Source of the DNA: Hippophae tibetana
Taxonomy: Eukaryota > Streptophyta > Magnoliopsida > Rosales > Elaeagnaceae
Length of the DNA stretch: 64,000 nt
Reading direction: 5' to 3'
NCBI GenBank assembly: GCA_037013495.1
Contig: JAZDXN010000013.1
Span: 1,116,001 to 1,180,000, forward strand
The first letter of the stretch is position 1. Every line of letters starts with the position of its first letter. The notes under the pieces are model-generated. The model searched no databases and had not been told where the DNA came from. It saw only the letters and a list, made by a program, of their open reading frames with translations. The translations under genes were made by a program, and so were the position numbers. Positions 22,955-36,210 of this stretch are shown in pieces.

Positions 22955-25900
22955 TTGCATCTATGTATAATATTTTGTCACTTATGTTTTGCCTTACACT
23001 TTCTAGCGAACAAGATATATTTGCTCGTCATTGTGGCAAACCTATCTAAACAATATCATTTTGCAGTTAGACATATTGGTGGAGCATTCTATAACTTGGA
23101 ACCTGTAGTTTTGATACCTCAATGTACTTCAATTATGGTCAAACTCATGATTGCATGTCAAAGCGGAGAGGCACTTCGTTGTAGATTCCTAGGTTTAGAA
23201 ACACATTATCCTTTTGCACACAACCGTGTTCCATTTCATCAAGAATAGATTCATCTTCTTCTAGTCCTTGAAACTCAACAAGCCATATAGGAGATGAAAA
23301 GGTTGGAATGCATTAAGCAAGTTTTTTTGGTAACTTGAGCGTTTTATATTTGGGTTTTTAGTCGATTTCTCTATGTGAAGTTTGAAGTAACATTTACAAA
23401 CTATACTTTCTTTGTACCATTAGTAAAAGAAATATCTTCGTAACAAGCTTCTAGCAATTAGTTACTTGTTATTGAAGGGGTTTTCCTAATTACAGTTGGT
23501 TCCAAAATAACGAAGAGGTCTCATTTCATATGCTACTTGTTTTATGAGAGCTAATTAATCTATTAATAATTTAACGACGCAAATTGTCGGACACACGCTC
23601 CTGCGTATCTTTCTTCAATGGCAAGGTACGTGATCGGTTAACAACGACACATTAAATACTTACATCCACATTGCTTCTCGGTATAATACTTTGTCACGTA
23701 TGTTTTGCCTTACACTTTCTAGCCAACAAGATATATTTGCTCGTCATTCTGGCAAACCTATCTAAACAAAATCATTTTGTAGTTAGACCTATTGATGGAG
23801 CATTCTATAACTTGGAACCTATAGTTTTGATACCTCAATGTTCTTCAATTAAGGTCAAACTCATGATTGCATGTCAAAGCGAAGAGGCACTTCGTTGTAG
23901 ATTCCTAGGTTTAGAAACACCTTATCCTATTGCACACAACCGTGTTCAATTTCATCAAGAATAGATTCATCTTCTTCTAGTCCTTGAAACTCAACAAGCC
24001 ATATAGGAGATGAAAAGGTTGGAATGCATTAAGGAAGTTTTTTTGGTAACTTGAGCATTTTATATTTGGGTTTTTAGTCGATTTCTCTATGTTAAATTTG
24101 AAGTAATCTTTACAAACGGTACTTTCTTTGTACCATTAGTAAAAGAAATATCTTCGTAAAAAGCTTCTAGCAATTAGTTACTTGTTATTGAAGGGGTTTT
24201 CCTCATTACAGTTGGTTCCAAAATAACGAAGAGGTCTCATTTCATATACTACATTTTTTTATGAGAGCTAATTAATCTATTAATAATTTAACGATGCAAA
24301 CTGTCGGACACACGCTCCTGCGTATCTTTCTTCAATGACAAAGTATGTGATCGGTTAACCACGAAACATTAAATACATACATCCACATTGCTTCTCGGTA
24401 TAATATTTTGTCACTTATGTTTTATCTTACACTTTCTAGCGAACAAGATATATTTGCTCGTCATTCTACCAAACCTATCTAAACAAAATCATTTTGTAGT
24501 TAGACCTATTGATGGAGCATTCTATAACTTGGAACCTGTAGTTTTGATACCTCAATTTTCTTCAATTAAGGTCAAATTCATGATTGCATGTCAAAGCGGA
24601 GAGGCACTTCGTTGTAGATTCCTAGGTGTATCAACACCTTATCCTTTTGCACACAACCGTGTTCAATTTCATCAAGAATAGATTCATCTTCTTCTGGTCC
24701 TTCAAACTCAACAAGCCATATAGGTGATGAAAAGGTTGGAATGCATTAAGGAAGTTTTTTTGGTAACTTGAGCATTTTATATTTGGGTTTTTAGTCGATT
24801 TCTCTATGTTAAGTTTGAAGTAATCTTTACAAACGGTACTTTCTTTGTAACATTAGTAAAAGAAATATCTTCGAAACAAGCTTCTAGCAATTAGTTACTT
24901 GTTATTGAAGGGGTTTTCCTAATTACAGTTGGTTCAGAAATAACGAAGAGGTCTCATTTCATATGCTACTTGTTTTATGAGAGCTAATTAATCTATGCAT
25001 AATTTAAGGATGCAAAGTGTCAGACACATGCTCCTACGTATCTTCCCTCAATGGCAAGGTACGTGATCGGTTAACCACGAAGCATTAAATACTTACATCC
25101 ACATTGCATCTATGTATAATATTTTGTCACTTATGTTTTGCCTTACACTTTCTAGCGAACAAGATATATTTGCTCGTCATTCTGGCAAACCTATCTAAAC
25201 AAAATCATTTTGTAGTTAGACCTATTGATGGAGCATTCTATAACTTGGAACCTATAGTTTTGATACCTCAATGTTCTTCAATTAAGGTCAAACTCATGAT
25301 TGCATGTCAAAGCGAAGAGGCACTTCGTTGTAGATTCCTAGGTTTAGAAACACCTTATCCTTTTGCACACAACCGTGTTCAATTTCATCAAGAATAGATT
25401 CATCTTCTTCTAGTCCTTGAAACTCAACAAGCCATATAGGAGATGAAAAGTTTGGAATGCATTAAGCAAGTTTTTTTGGTAACATGAGCATTTTATATTT
25501 GGGTTTTTAGTCAATTTCTCTATGTGAAGTGTGAAGTAATCTTTACAAACGGTACTTTCTTTGTATCATTAGTAAAAGAAATATCTTCAAAACAAGCTTC
25601 TAGCAATTACTTACTTGTTACTGAAATGGTTTTCCTAATTACAGTTTGTTCCAAAATAACGAAGAGGTCTCATTTCATATTCTACTTTTTTTATGAGAGC
25701 TAATTAATCTATGCATAATTTAACGACGCAAAGTGTTAGACACACGCTCCTGCGTATCTTCCTTCAATGGCAAGGTACGTGATCGGTTAACCACGAAACA
25801 TTAAATACTTACATTCACATTGCTTCTATGTATAATATTTTTTCACTTATGTTTTATCTTACACTTTCTAGCCATCAAGATATATTTGCTCGTCATTGTG

Positions 25901-26535
25901 GCAAACCTATCTAAACAAAATCATTTTGCAGTTAGACATATTGATGGAGCATTCTATAACTTGGAACCTGTAGTTTTGATACCTCAATGTACTTCAATTA
26001 TGGTCAAACTCATGATTGCATGTCAAAGCGGAGAGGCACTTCGTTGTAGATTCCTAGGTTTAGAAACACATTATCCTTTTGCACACAACCGTGTTCCATT
26101 TCATCAAGAATAGATTCATCTTCTTCTAGTCCTTGAAACTCAACAAGCCATATAGGAGATGAAAAGGTTGGAATGCATTAAGCAAGTTTTTTTGGTAACT
26201 TGAGCGTTTTATATTTGGGTTTTTAGTCGATTTCTCTATGTGAAGTTTGAAGTAACATTTACAAACTATACTTTCTTTGTACCATTAGTAAAAGAAATAT
26301 CTTCGTAACAAGCTTCTAGCAATTAGTTACTTGTTATTGAAGGGGTTTTCCTAATTACAGTTGGTTCCAAAATAACGAAGAGGTCTCATTTCATATGCTA
26401 CTTATTTTATGAGAGCTAATTAATCTATTAATAATTTAATGATGCAAACTGTCGGACACACGTTCCTGCGTATCTTTCTTCAATGGCAAGGTACGTGATC
26501 GGTTAACCACGAAACATTAAATACTTACATCCACA

Positions 26536-27252
26536 TTGCTTCTCGGTATAATATTTTGTCACTTATGTTTTATCTTACACTTTCTAGCGAACAAGATATA
26601 TTTGCTCGTCATTCTGGCAAAACCTATCTAAACAAAATCATTTTGTAGTTAGACCTATTGATGGAGCATTCTATAACTTGGAACATGTAGTTTTGATACC
26701 TCAATTTTCTTCAATTAAGGTCAAATTCATGATTGCATGTCAAAGCGGAGAGGCACTTCGTTGTAGATTCCTAGGTTTAGAAACACCTTATCCTTTTGCA
26801 CACAACCGTGTTCAATTTCATCAAGAAAAGATTCATCTTCTTCTGGTCCTTCAAACTCAACAAGCCATATAGGTGATGAAAAGGTTGGAATGCATTAAGG
26901 AAGTTTTTTTGGTAACTTGAGCATTTTATATTTGGGTTTTTAGTCGATTTCTCTATGTTAAGTTTGAAGTAATCTTTACAAACGGTACTTTCTTTGTAAC
27001 ATTAGTAAAAGAAATATCTTCGAAACAAGCTTCTAGCAATTAGTTACTTGTTATTGAAGGGGTTTTCCTAATTACAGTTGGTTCAGAAATAACGAAGAGG
27101 TCTCATTTCATATGCTACTTGTTTTATGAGAGCTAATTAATCTATGCATAATTTAAGGATGCAAAGTGTCAGACACATGCTCCTACGTATCTTCCCTCAA
27201 TGGCAAGGTACGTGATCGGTTAACCACGAAGCATTAAATACTTACATCCACA
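26536..27252 (+). repeat. Class H monomer M38 with 1-bp insertion
   Basis: Copy B counterpart of M29 at offset 6,448. It differs upstream at 26404 (A instead of G in the cttgtttta motif). Confidence 0.85.
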
Positions 27253-28685
27253 TTGCATCTATGTATAATATTTTGTCACTTATGTTTTACCTTACACTTT
27301 CTAGCGAACAAGATATATTTGCTCGTCATTCTGGCAAACCTATCTAAACAAAATCATTTTGTAGTTAGACCTATTGATGGAGCATTCTATAACTTGGAAC
27401 CTATAGTTTTGATACCTCAATGTTCTTCAATTAAGGTCAAACTCATGATTGCATGTCAAAGCGAAGAGGCACTACGTTGTAGATTCCTAGGTTTAGAAAC
27501 ACCTTATCCTTTTGCACACAACCGTGTTCAATTTCATGAAGAATAGATTCATCTTCTTCTAGTCCTTGAAACTCAACAAGCCATATAGGAGATGAAAAGG
27601 TTGGAATGCATTAAGCAAGTTTTTTTGGTAACTTGAGGGTTTTATATTTGGGTTTTTAGTCGATTTCTCTATGTGAAGTTTGAAGTAACCTTTACAAACT
27701 GTACTTTCTTTGTACCATTAGTAAAAGAAATATCTTCGTAACAAGCTTCTAGCAATTAGTTACTTGTTATTGAAGGGGTTTTCCTCATTACAGTTGGTTC
27801 CAAAATAACGAAGAGGTCTCATTTCATATACTACTTTTTTTTATGAGAGCTAATTAATCTATTAATAATTTAACGATGCGAACTGTCGGACACACGCTCC
27901 TGCGTATCTTTCTTCAATGACAAAGTATGTGATCGGTTAACAACGAAACATTAAATACATACATCCACATTGCTTCTCGGTATAATATTTTGTCACTTAT
28001 ATTTTATCTTACACTTTCTAGCGAACAAGATATATTTCCTCGTCATTCTGCCAATCCTATCTAAACAAAATCATTTTGTAGTTAGACCTATTGATGAAGC
28101 ATTCTATAACTTGGAACCTGTAGTTTTGATACCTCAATTTTCTTCAATTAAGGTCAAATTCATGATTGCATGTCAAAGCGGAGAGGCACTTCGTTGTAGA
28201 TTCCTAGGTGTATCAACACCTTATCCTTTTGCACACAACCGTGTTCAATTTCATCAAGAATAGATTCATCTTCTTCTGGTCCTTCAAACTCAACAAGCCA
28301 TATAGGTGATGAAAAGGTTGGAATGCATTAAGGAAGTTTTTTTGGTAACTTGAGCTTTTTATATTTGGGTTTTTAGTCGATATCTCTATGTTAAGTTTGA
28401 AGTAATCTTTACAAACTATACTTTCTTTGTACCATTAGTAAAAGAAATATCTTCGTAACAAGCTTCTAGCAATTAGTTACTTGTTATTGAAGGGGTTTTC
28501 CTAATTACAGTTGGTTCCAAAATAACGAAGAGGTCTCATTTCATATGCTACTTGTTTTATGAGAGCTAATTAATCTATTAATAATTTAATGATGCAAACT
28601 GTCGGACACACGTTCCTGCGTATCTTTCTTCAATGGCAAGGTACGTGATCGGTTAACCACGAAACATTAAATACTTACATCCACA

Positions 28686-29402
28686 TTGCTTCTCGGTATA
28701 ATATTTTGTCACTTATGTTTTATCTTACACTTTCTAGCGAACAAGATATATTTGCTCGTCATTCTGGCAAAACCTATCTAAACAAAAACATTTTGTAGTT
28801 AGACCTATTGATGGAGCATTCTATAACTTGGAACATGTAGTTTTGATACCTCAATTTTCTTCAATTAAGGTCAAATTCATGATTGCATGTCAAAGCGGAG
28901 AGGCACTTCATTGTAGATTCCTAGGTTTAGAAACACCTTATCCTTTTGCACACAACCGTGTTCAATTTCATCAAGAAAAGATTCATCTTCTTCTGGTCCT
29001 TCAAACTCAACAAGGCATATAGGTGATGAAAAGGTTGGAATGCATTAAGGAAGTTTTTTTGGTAACTTGAGCATTTTATATTTGGGTTTTTAGTCGATTT
29101 CTCTATGTTAAGTTTGAAGTAATCTTTACAAACGGTACTTTCTTTGTAACATTAGTAAAAGAAATATCTTCGAAACAAGCTTCTAGCAATTAGTTACTTG
29201 TTATTGAAGGGGTTTTCCTAATTACAGTTGGTTCAGAAATAATGAAGAGGTCTCATTTCATATGCTACTTGTTTTATGAGAGCTAATTAATCTATGCATA
29301 ATTTAAGGATGCAAAGTGTCAGACACATGCTCCTACGTATCTTCCCTCAATGGCAAGGTACGTGATCGGTTAACCACGAAGCATTAAATACTTACATCCA
29401 CA
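28686..29402 (+). repeat. Class H monomer M41 with 1-bp insertion
   Basis: Copy B counterpart of M32. One private T to A change at 28788 (aaaaacatttt). Confidence 0.85.
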
Positions 29403-30480
29403 TTGCATCTATGTATAATATTTTGTCACTTATGTTTTGCCTTACACTTTCTAGCGAACAAGATATATTTGCTCGTCATTGTGGCAAACCTATCTAAACA
29501 ATATCATTTTGCAGTTAGACATATTGGTGGAGCATTCTATAACTTGGAACCTGTAGTTTTGATACCTCAATGTACTTCAATTATGGTCAAACTCATGATT
29601 GCATGTCAAAGCGGAGAGGCACTTCGTTGTAGATTCCTAGGTTTAGAAACACATTATCCTTTTGCACACAACCGTGTTCCATTTCATCAAGAATAGATTC
29701 ATCTTCTTCTAGTCCTTGAAACTCAACAAGCCATATAGGAGATGAAAAGGTTGGAATGCATTAAGCAAGTTTTTTTGGTAACTTGAGCGTTTTATATTTG
29801 GGTTTTTAGTCGATTTCTCTATGTGAAGTTTGAAGTAACATTTACAAACTATACTTTCTTTGTACCATTAGTAAAAGAAATATCTTCGTAACAAGCTTCT
29901 AGCAATTAGTTACTTGTTATTGAAGGGGTTTTCCTAATTACAGTTGGTTCCAAAATAACGAAGAGGTCTCATTTCATATGCTACTTGTTTTATGAGAGCT
30001 AATTAATCTATTAATAATTTAACGACGCAAATTGTCGGACACACGCTCCTGCGTATCTTTCTTCAATGGCAAGGTACGTGATCGGTTAACAACGACACAT
30101 TAAATACTTACATCCACATTGCTTCTCGGTATAATACTTTGTCACGTATGTTTTGCCTTACACTTTCTAGCCAACAAGATATATTTGCTCGTCATTCTGG
30201 CAAACCTATCTAAACAAAATCATTTTGTAGTTAGACCTATTGATGGAGCATTCTATAACTTGGAACCTATAGTTTTGATACCTCAATGTTCTTCAATTAA
30301 GGTCAAACTCATGATTGCATGTCAAAGCGAAGAGGCACTTCGTTGTAGATTCCTAGGTTTAGAAACACCTTATCCTATTGCACACAACCGTGTTCAATTT
30401 CATCAAGAATAGATTCATCTTCTTCTAGTCCTTGAAACTCAACAAGCCATATAGGAGATGAAAAGGTTGGAATGCATTAA

Positions 30481-33344
30481 GCACGTTTATTTGGTAACTT
30501 GAGCGTTTTATATTTGTGTTTTTAGTCGATTTCTCTATGTGAAGTTTGAAGTAACCTTTACAAACTGTACTTTCTTTGTACCATTAGAAAAAGAAATATC
30601 TTCGTAACAAGCTTCTAGCAATTAGTTACTTGTTATTGAAGGGCTTTTCCTCATTACAGTTGGTTCCAAAATAACGAAGAGGTCTCATTTCATATACTAC
30701 ATTTTTTTATGAGAGCTAATTAATCTATTAATAATTTAACGATGCAAACTGTCGGACACACGCTCCTGCGTATCTTTCTTCAATGGCAAGGTACGTGATC
30801 GGTTAACCACGAAACATTAAATACTTACATCCACATTGCTTCTCGGTATAATATTTTGTCACTTATGTTTTATCTTACACTTTCTAGCGAACAAGATATA
30901 TTTGCTCGTCATTCTGGCAAAACCTATCTAAACAAAATCATTTTGTAGTTAGACCTATTGATGGAGCATTCTATAACTTGGAACATGTAGTTTTGATACC
31001 TCAATTTTCTTCAATTAAGGTCAAATTCATGATTGCATGTCAAAGCGGAGAGGCACTTCATTGTAGATTCCTAGGTTTAGAAACACCTTATCCTTTTGCA
31101 CACAACCGTGTTCAATTTCATCAAGAAAAGATTCATCTTCTTCTGGTCCTTCAAACTCAACAAGGCATATAGGTGATGAAAAGGTTGGAATGCATTAAGG
31201 AAGTTTTTTTGGTAACTTGAGCATTTTATATTTGGGTTTTTAGTCGATTTCTCTATGTTAAGTTTGAAGTAATCTTTACAAACGGTACTTTCTTTGTAAC
31301 ATTAGTAAAAGAAATATCTTCGAAACAAGCTTCTAGCAATTAGTTACTTGTTATTGAAGGGGTTTTCCTAATTACAGTTGGTTCAGAAATAACGAAGAGG
31401 TCTCATTTCATATGCTACTTGTTTTATGAGAGCTAATTAATCTATGCATAATTTAAGGATGCAAAGTGTCAGACACATGCTCCTACGTATCTTCCCTCAA
31501 TGGCAAGGTACGTGATCGGTTAACCACGAAGCATTAAATACTTACATCCACATTGCATCTATGTATAATATTTTGTCACTTATGTTTTGCCTTACACTTT
31601 CTAGCGAACAAGATATATTTGCTCGTCATTCTGGCAAACCTATCTAAACAAAATCATTTTGTAGTTAGACCTATTGATGGAGCATTCTATAACTTGGAAC
31701 CTATAGTTTTGATACCTCAATGTTCTTCAATTAAGGTCAAACTCATGATTGCATGTCAAAGCGAAGAGGCACTTCGTTGTAGATTCCTAGGTTTAGAAAC
31801 ACCTTATCCTTTTGCACACAACCGTGTTCAATTTCATCAAGAATAGATTCATCTTCTTCTAGTCCTTGAAACTCAACAAGCCATATAGGAGATGAAAAGT
31901 TTGGAATGCATTAAGCAAGTTTTTTTGGTAACATGAGCATTTTATATTTGGGTTTTTAGTCAATTTCTCTATGTGAAGTGTGAAGTAATCTTTACAGACG
32001 GTACTTTCTTTGTATCATTAGTAAAAGAAATATCTTCAAAACAAGCTTCTAGCAATTACTTACTTGTTACTGAAATGGTTTTCCTAATTACAGTTTGTTC
32101 CAAAATAACGAAGAGGTCTCATTTCATATTCTACTTTTTTTATGATAGCTAATTAATCTATGCATAATTTAACGACGCAAAGTGTTAGACACACGCTCCT
32201 GCGTATCTTCCTTCAATGGCAAGGTACGTGATCGGTTAACCACGAAACATTAAATACTTACATTCACATTGCTTCTATGTATAATATTTTTTCACTTATG
32301 TTTTATCTTACACTTTCTAGCCATCAAGATATATTTGCTCGTCATTGTGGCAAACCTATCTAAACAATATCATTTTGCAGTTAGACATATTGATGGAGCA
32401 TTCTATAACTTGGAACCTGTAGTTTTGATACCTCAATGTACTTCAATTATGGTCAAACTCATGATTGCATGTCAAAGCGGAGAGGCACTTCGTTGTAGAT
32501 TCCTAGGTTTAGAAACACATTATCCTTTTGCACACAACCGTGTTCCATTTCATCAAGAATAGATTCATCTTCTTCTAGTCCTTGAAACTCAACAAGCCAT
32601 ATAGGAGATGAAAAGGTTGGAATGCATTAAGCAAGTTTTTTTGGTAACTTGAGCGTTTTATATTTGGGTTTTTAGTCGATTTCTCTATGTGAAGTTTGAA
32701 GTAACATTTACAAACTATACTTTCTTTGTACCATTAGTAAAAGAAATATCTTCGTAACAAGCTTCTAGCAATTAGTTACTTGTTATTGAAGGGGTTTTCC
32801 TAATTACAGTTGGTTCCAAAATAACGAAGAGGTCTCATTTCATATGCTACTTGTTTTATGAGAGCTAATTAATCTATTAATAATTTAACGACGCAAACTG
32901 TCGGACACACGCTCCTGCGTATCTTTCTTCAATGGCAAGGTACGTGATCGGTTAACAACGACACATTAAATACTTACATCCACATTGCTTCTCGGTATAA
33001 TACTTTGTCACGTATGTTTTGCCTTACACTTTCTAGCCAACAAGATATATTTGCTCGTCATTCTGGCAAACCTATCTAAACAAAATCATTTTGTAGTTAG
33101 ACCTATTGATGGAGCATTCTATAACTTGGAACCTATAGTTTTGATACCTCAATGTTCTTCAATTAAGGTCAAACTCATGATTGCATGTCAAAGCGAAGAG
33201 GCACTTCGTTGTAGATTCCTAGGTTTAGAAACACCTTATCCTATTGCACACAACCGTGTTCAATTTTATCAAGAATAGATTCATCTTCTTCTAGTCCTTG
33301 AAACTCAACAAGCCATATAGGAGATGAAAAGGTTGGAATGCATT
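30481..33344 (+). repeat. Shortened third version of the nine-monomer block (M44-M47)
   Basis: M44 (30836) matches the H monomers M32/M41 including cttcattg and caaggcatat. M45 (31553) matches M27/M36. M46 (32269) starts like M28/M37 but has aacaatatc as in M33/M42. M47 (32985) matches M34/M43. The order is therefore the 9-mer with about five internal monomers missing, and M46 looks like the fusion point. Private changes include cagacgg near 31996 and tatgatagc near 32142. Confidence 0.75.
30836..31552 (+). repeat. Chimeric class H monomer M44
   Basis: The spacer in front is the S3 type that normally precedes a class F body (tactacattt, gatgcaaactg). Near 30,780 it switches to caatggcaagg, and the body is the M32/M41 type of H. 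This places a recombination or conversion endpoint within roughly 50 bp of 30,780. Confidence 0.7.
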
Positions 33345-36210
33345 AAGCACGTTTATTTGGTAACTTGAGCGTTTTATATTTGTGTTTTTAGTCGATTTCT
33401 CTATGTGAAGTTTGAAGTAACCTTTACAAACTGTACTTTCTTTGTACCATTAGAAAAAGAAATATCTTCGTAACAAGCTTCTAGCAATTAGTTACTTGTT
33501 ATTGAAGGGCTTTTCCTCATTACAGTTGGTTCCAAAATAACGAAGAGGTCTCATTTCATATACTACATTTTTTTATGAGAGCTAATTAATCTATTAATAA
33601 TTTAACGATGCAAACTGTCGGACACACGCTCCTGCGTATCTTTCTTCAATGACAAAGTATGTGATCGGTTAACCACGAAACATTAAATACATACATCCAC
33701 ATTGCTTCTCGGTATAATATTTTGTCACTTATGTTTTATCTTACACTTTCTAGCGAACAAGATATATTTGCTCGTCATTCTGCCAAACCTATCTAAACAA
33801 AATCATTTTGTAGTTAGACCTATTGATGGAGCATTCTATAACTTGGAACCTGTAGTTTTGATACCTCAATTTTCTTCAATTAAGGTCAAATTCATGATTG
33901 CATGTCAAAGCGGAGAGGCACTTCGTTGTAGATTCCTAGGTGTATCAACACCTTATCCTTTTGCACACAACCGTGTTCAATTTCATCAAGAATAGATTCA
34001 TCTTCTTCTGGTCCTTCAAACTCAACAAGCCATATAGGTGATGAAAAGGTTGGAATGCATTAAGGAAGTTTTTTTGGTAACTTGAGCATTTTATATTTGG
34101 GTTTTTAGTCGATTTCTCTATGTTAAGTTTGAAGTAATCTTTACAAACGGTACTTTCTTTGTACCATTAGTAAAAGAAATATCTTCGCAACAAGCTTCTA
34201 GCAATTAGTTACTTGTTATTGAAGGGGTTTTCCTAATTACAGTTGGTTCCAAAATAACGAAGAGGTCTCATTTCATATGCTACTTGTTTTATGAGAGCTA
34301 ATTAATCTATTAATAATTTAACGACGCAAACTGTCGGACACACGCTCCTGCGTATCTTTCTTCAATGGCAAGGTACGTGATCGGTTAACCACGAAACATT
34401 AAATACTTACATCCACATTGCTTCTCGGTATAATATTTTGTCACTTATGTTTTATCTTACACTTTCTAGCGAACAAGATATATTTGCTCGTCATTCTGGC
34501 AAACCTATCTAAACAAAATCATTTTGTAGTTAGACCTATTGATGGAGCATTCTATAACTTGGAACCTGTAGTTTTGATACCTCAATTTTCTTCAATTAAG
34601 GTCAAATTCATGATTGCATGTCAAAGCGGAGAGGCACTTCGTTGTAGATTCCTAGGTTTAGAAACACCTTATCCTATTGCACACAACCGTGTTCAATTTC
34701 ATCAAGAATAGATTCATCTTCTTCTGGTCCTTGAAACTCAACAAGCCATATAGGAGATGAAAAGGTTGGAATGCATTAAGCACGTTTTTTTGGTAACTTG
34801 AGCGTTTTATATTTGTGTTTTTAGTCGATTTCTCTATGTGAAGTTTGAAGTAACCTTTACAAACTGTACTTTCTTTGTACCATTAGAAAAAGAAATATCT
34901 TCGTAACAAGCTTCTAGCAATTAGTTACTTGTTATTGAAGGGCTTTTCCTCATTACAGTTGGTTCCAAAATAACGAAGAGGTCTCATTTCATATACTACA
35001 TTTTTTTATGAGAGCTAATTAATCTATTAATAATTTAACGATGCAAACTGTCGGACACACGCTCCTGCGTATCTTCCCTCAATGGCAAGGTATGTGATCG
35101 GTTAACCACGAAACATTAAATACATACATCCACATTGCATCTCGGTATAATATTTTGTCACTTATGTTTTATCTTACACTTTCTAGCGAACAAGATATAT
35201 TTGCTCGTCATTCTGCCAAACCTATCTAAAGAAAATCATTTTGTAGTTAGACCTATTGATGGAGCATTCTATAACTTGGAACCTGTAGTTTTGATACCTC
35301 AATTTTCTTCAATTAAGGTCAAATTCATGATTGCATGTCAAAGCGGAGAGGCACTTCGTTGTAGATTCCTAGGTGTATCAACACCTTATCCTTTTGCACA
35401 CAACCGTGTTCAATTTCATCAAGAATAGATTCATCTTCTTCTGGTCCTTCAAACTCAACAAGCCATATAGGTGATGAAAAGGTTGGAATGCATTAAGGAA
35501 GTTTTTTTGGTAACTTGAGCATTTTATATTTGGGTTTTTAGTCGATTTCTCTATGTTAAGTTTGAAGTAATCTTTACAAACGGTACTTTCTTTGTACCAT
35601 TAGTAAAAGAAATATCTTCGCAACAAGCTTCTAGCAATTAGTTACTTGTTATTGAAGGGGTTTTCCTAATTACAGTTGGTTCCAAAATAACGAAGAGGTC
35701 TCATTTCATATGCTACTTGTTTTATGAGAGCTAATTAATCTATTAATAATTTAACGACGCAAACTGTCGGACACACGCTCCTGCGTATCTTTCTTCAATG
35801 GCAAGGTACGTGATCGGTTAACCACGAAACATTAAATACTTACATCCACATTGCTTCTCGGTATAATATTTTGTCACTTATGTTTTATCTTACACTTTCT
35901 AGCGAACAAGATATATTTGCTCGTCATTCTGGCAAACCTATCTAAACAAAATCATTTTGTAGTTAGACCTATTGATGGAGCATTCTATAACTTGGAACCT
36001 GTAGTTTTGATACCTCAATTTTCTTCAATTAAGGTCAAATTCATGATTGCATGTCAAAGCGGAGAGGCACTTCGTTGTAGATTCCTAGGTTTAGAAACAC
36101 CTTATCCTTTTGCACACAACCGTGTTCAATTTCATCAAGAATAGATTCATCTTCTTCTGGTCCTTCAAACTCAACAAGCCATATAGGTGATGAAAAGGTT
36201 GGAATGCATT
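33345..36210 (+). repeat. Dimer duplication, 1,433-bp period (M48-M51)
   Basis: M48 (33702) and M50 (35135) are class F with ggtgtatcaac. M49 (34418) and M51 (35851) are plain class F. The spacers before M48 and M50 share aagcacg, tttgtgttttt, tagaaaaag and gaagggctttt. The spacers before M49 and M51 share the rare cttcgcaac. The offset is constantly 1,433 bp. M49 has cctattgc where M51 has ccttttgc. Confidence 0.82.

Larger units (their letters stand above)
17716..24163 (+). repeat. Nine-monomer block (6,448 bp), copy A
   Basis: Bodies in order: M26 F (17940), M27 I (18656), M28 T (19372), M29 H (20088), M30 I (20805), M31 F (21522), M32 H (22238), M33 T with an I-type start (22955), M34 I with an F-type start (23671). 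Identity with copy B at offset 6,448 holds from about 17,716 to about 24,030, and the last ~130 bp differ. By eye I find three substitutions over that span: 19956, 22189 and 22340. M26 and M31 carry ggtgtatcaac instead of ggtttagaaac. Confidence 0.88.
24164..30480 (+). repeat. Nine-monomer block, copy B
   Basis: Bodies M35 F (24388), M36 I (25104), M37 T (25820), M38 H (26536), M39 I (27253), M40 F (27970), M41 H (28686), M42 T (29403) and M43 I (30119) reproduce copy A monomer by monomer. The match stops near 30,480, where taagcacgtttattt replaces taaggaagttttttt. The step is nine monomers within a few bases, as expected for in-register unequal crossing over. Confidence 0.88.
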
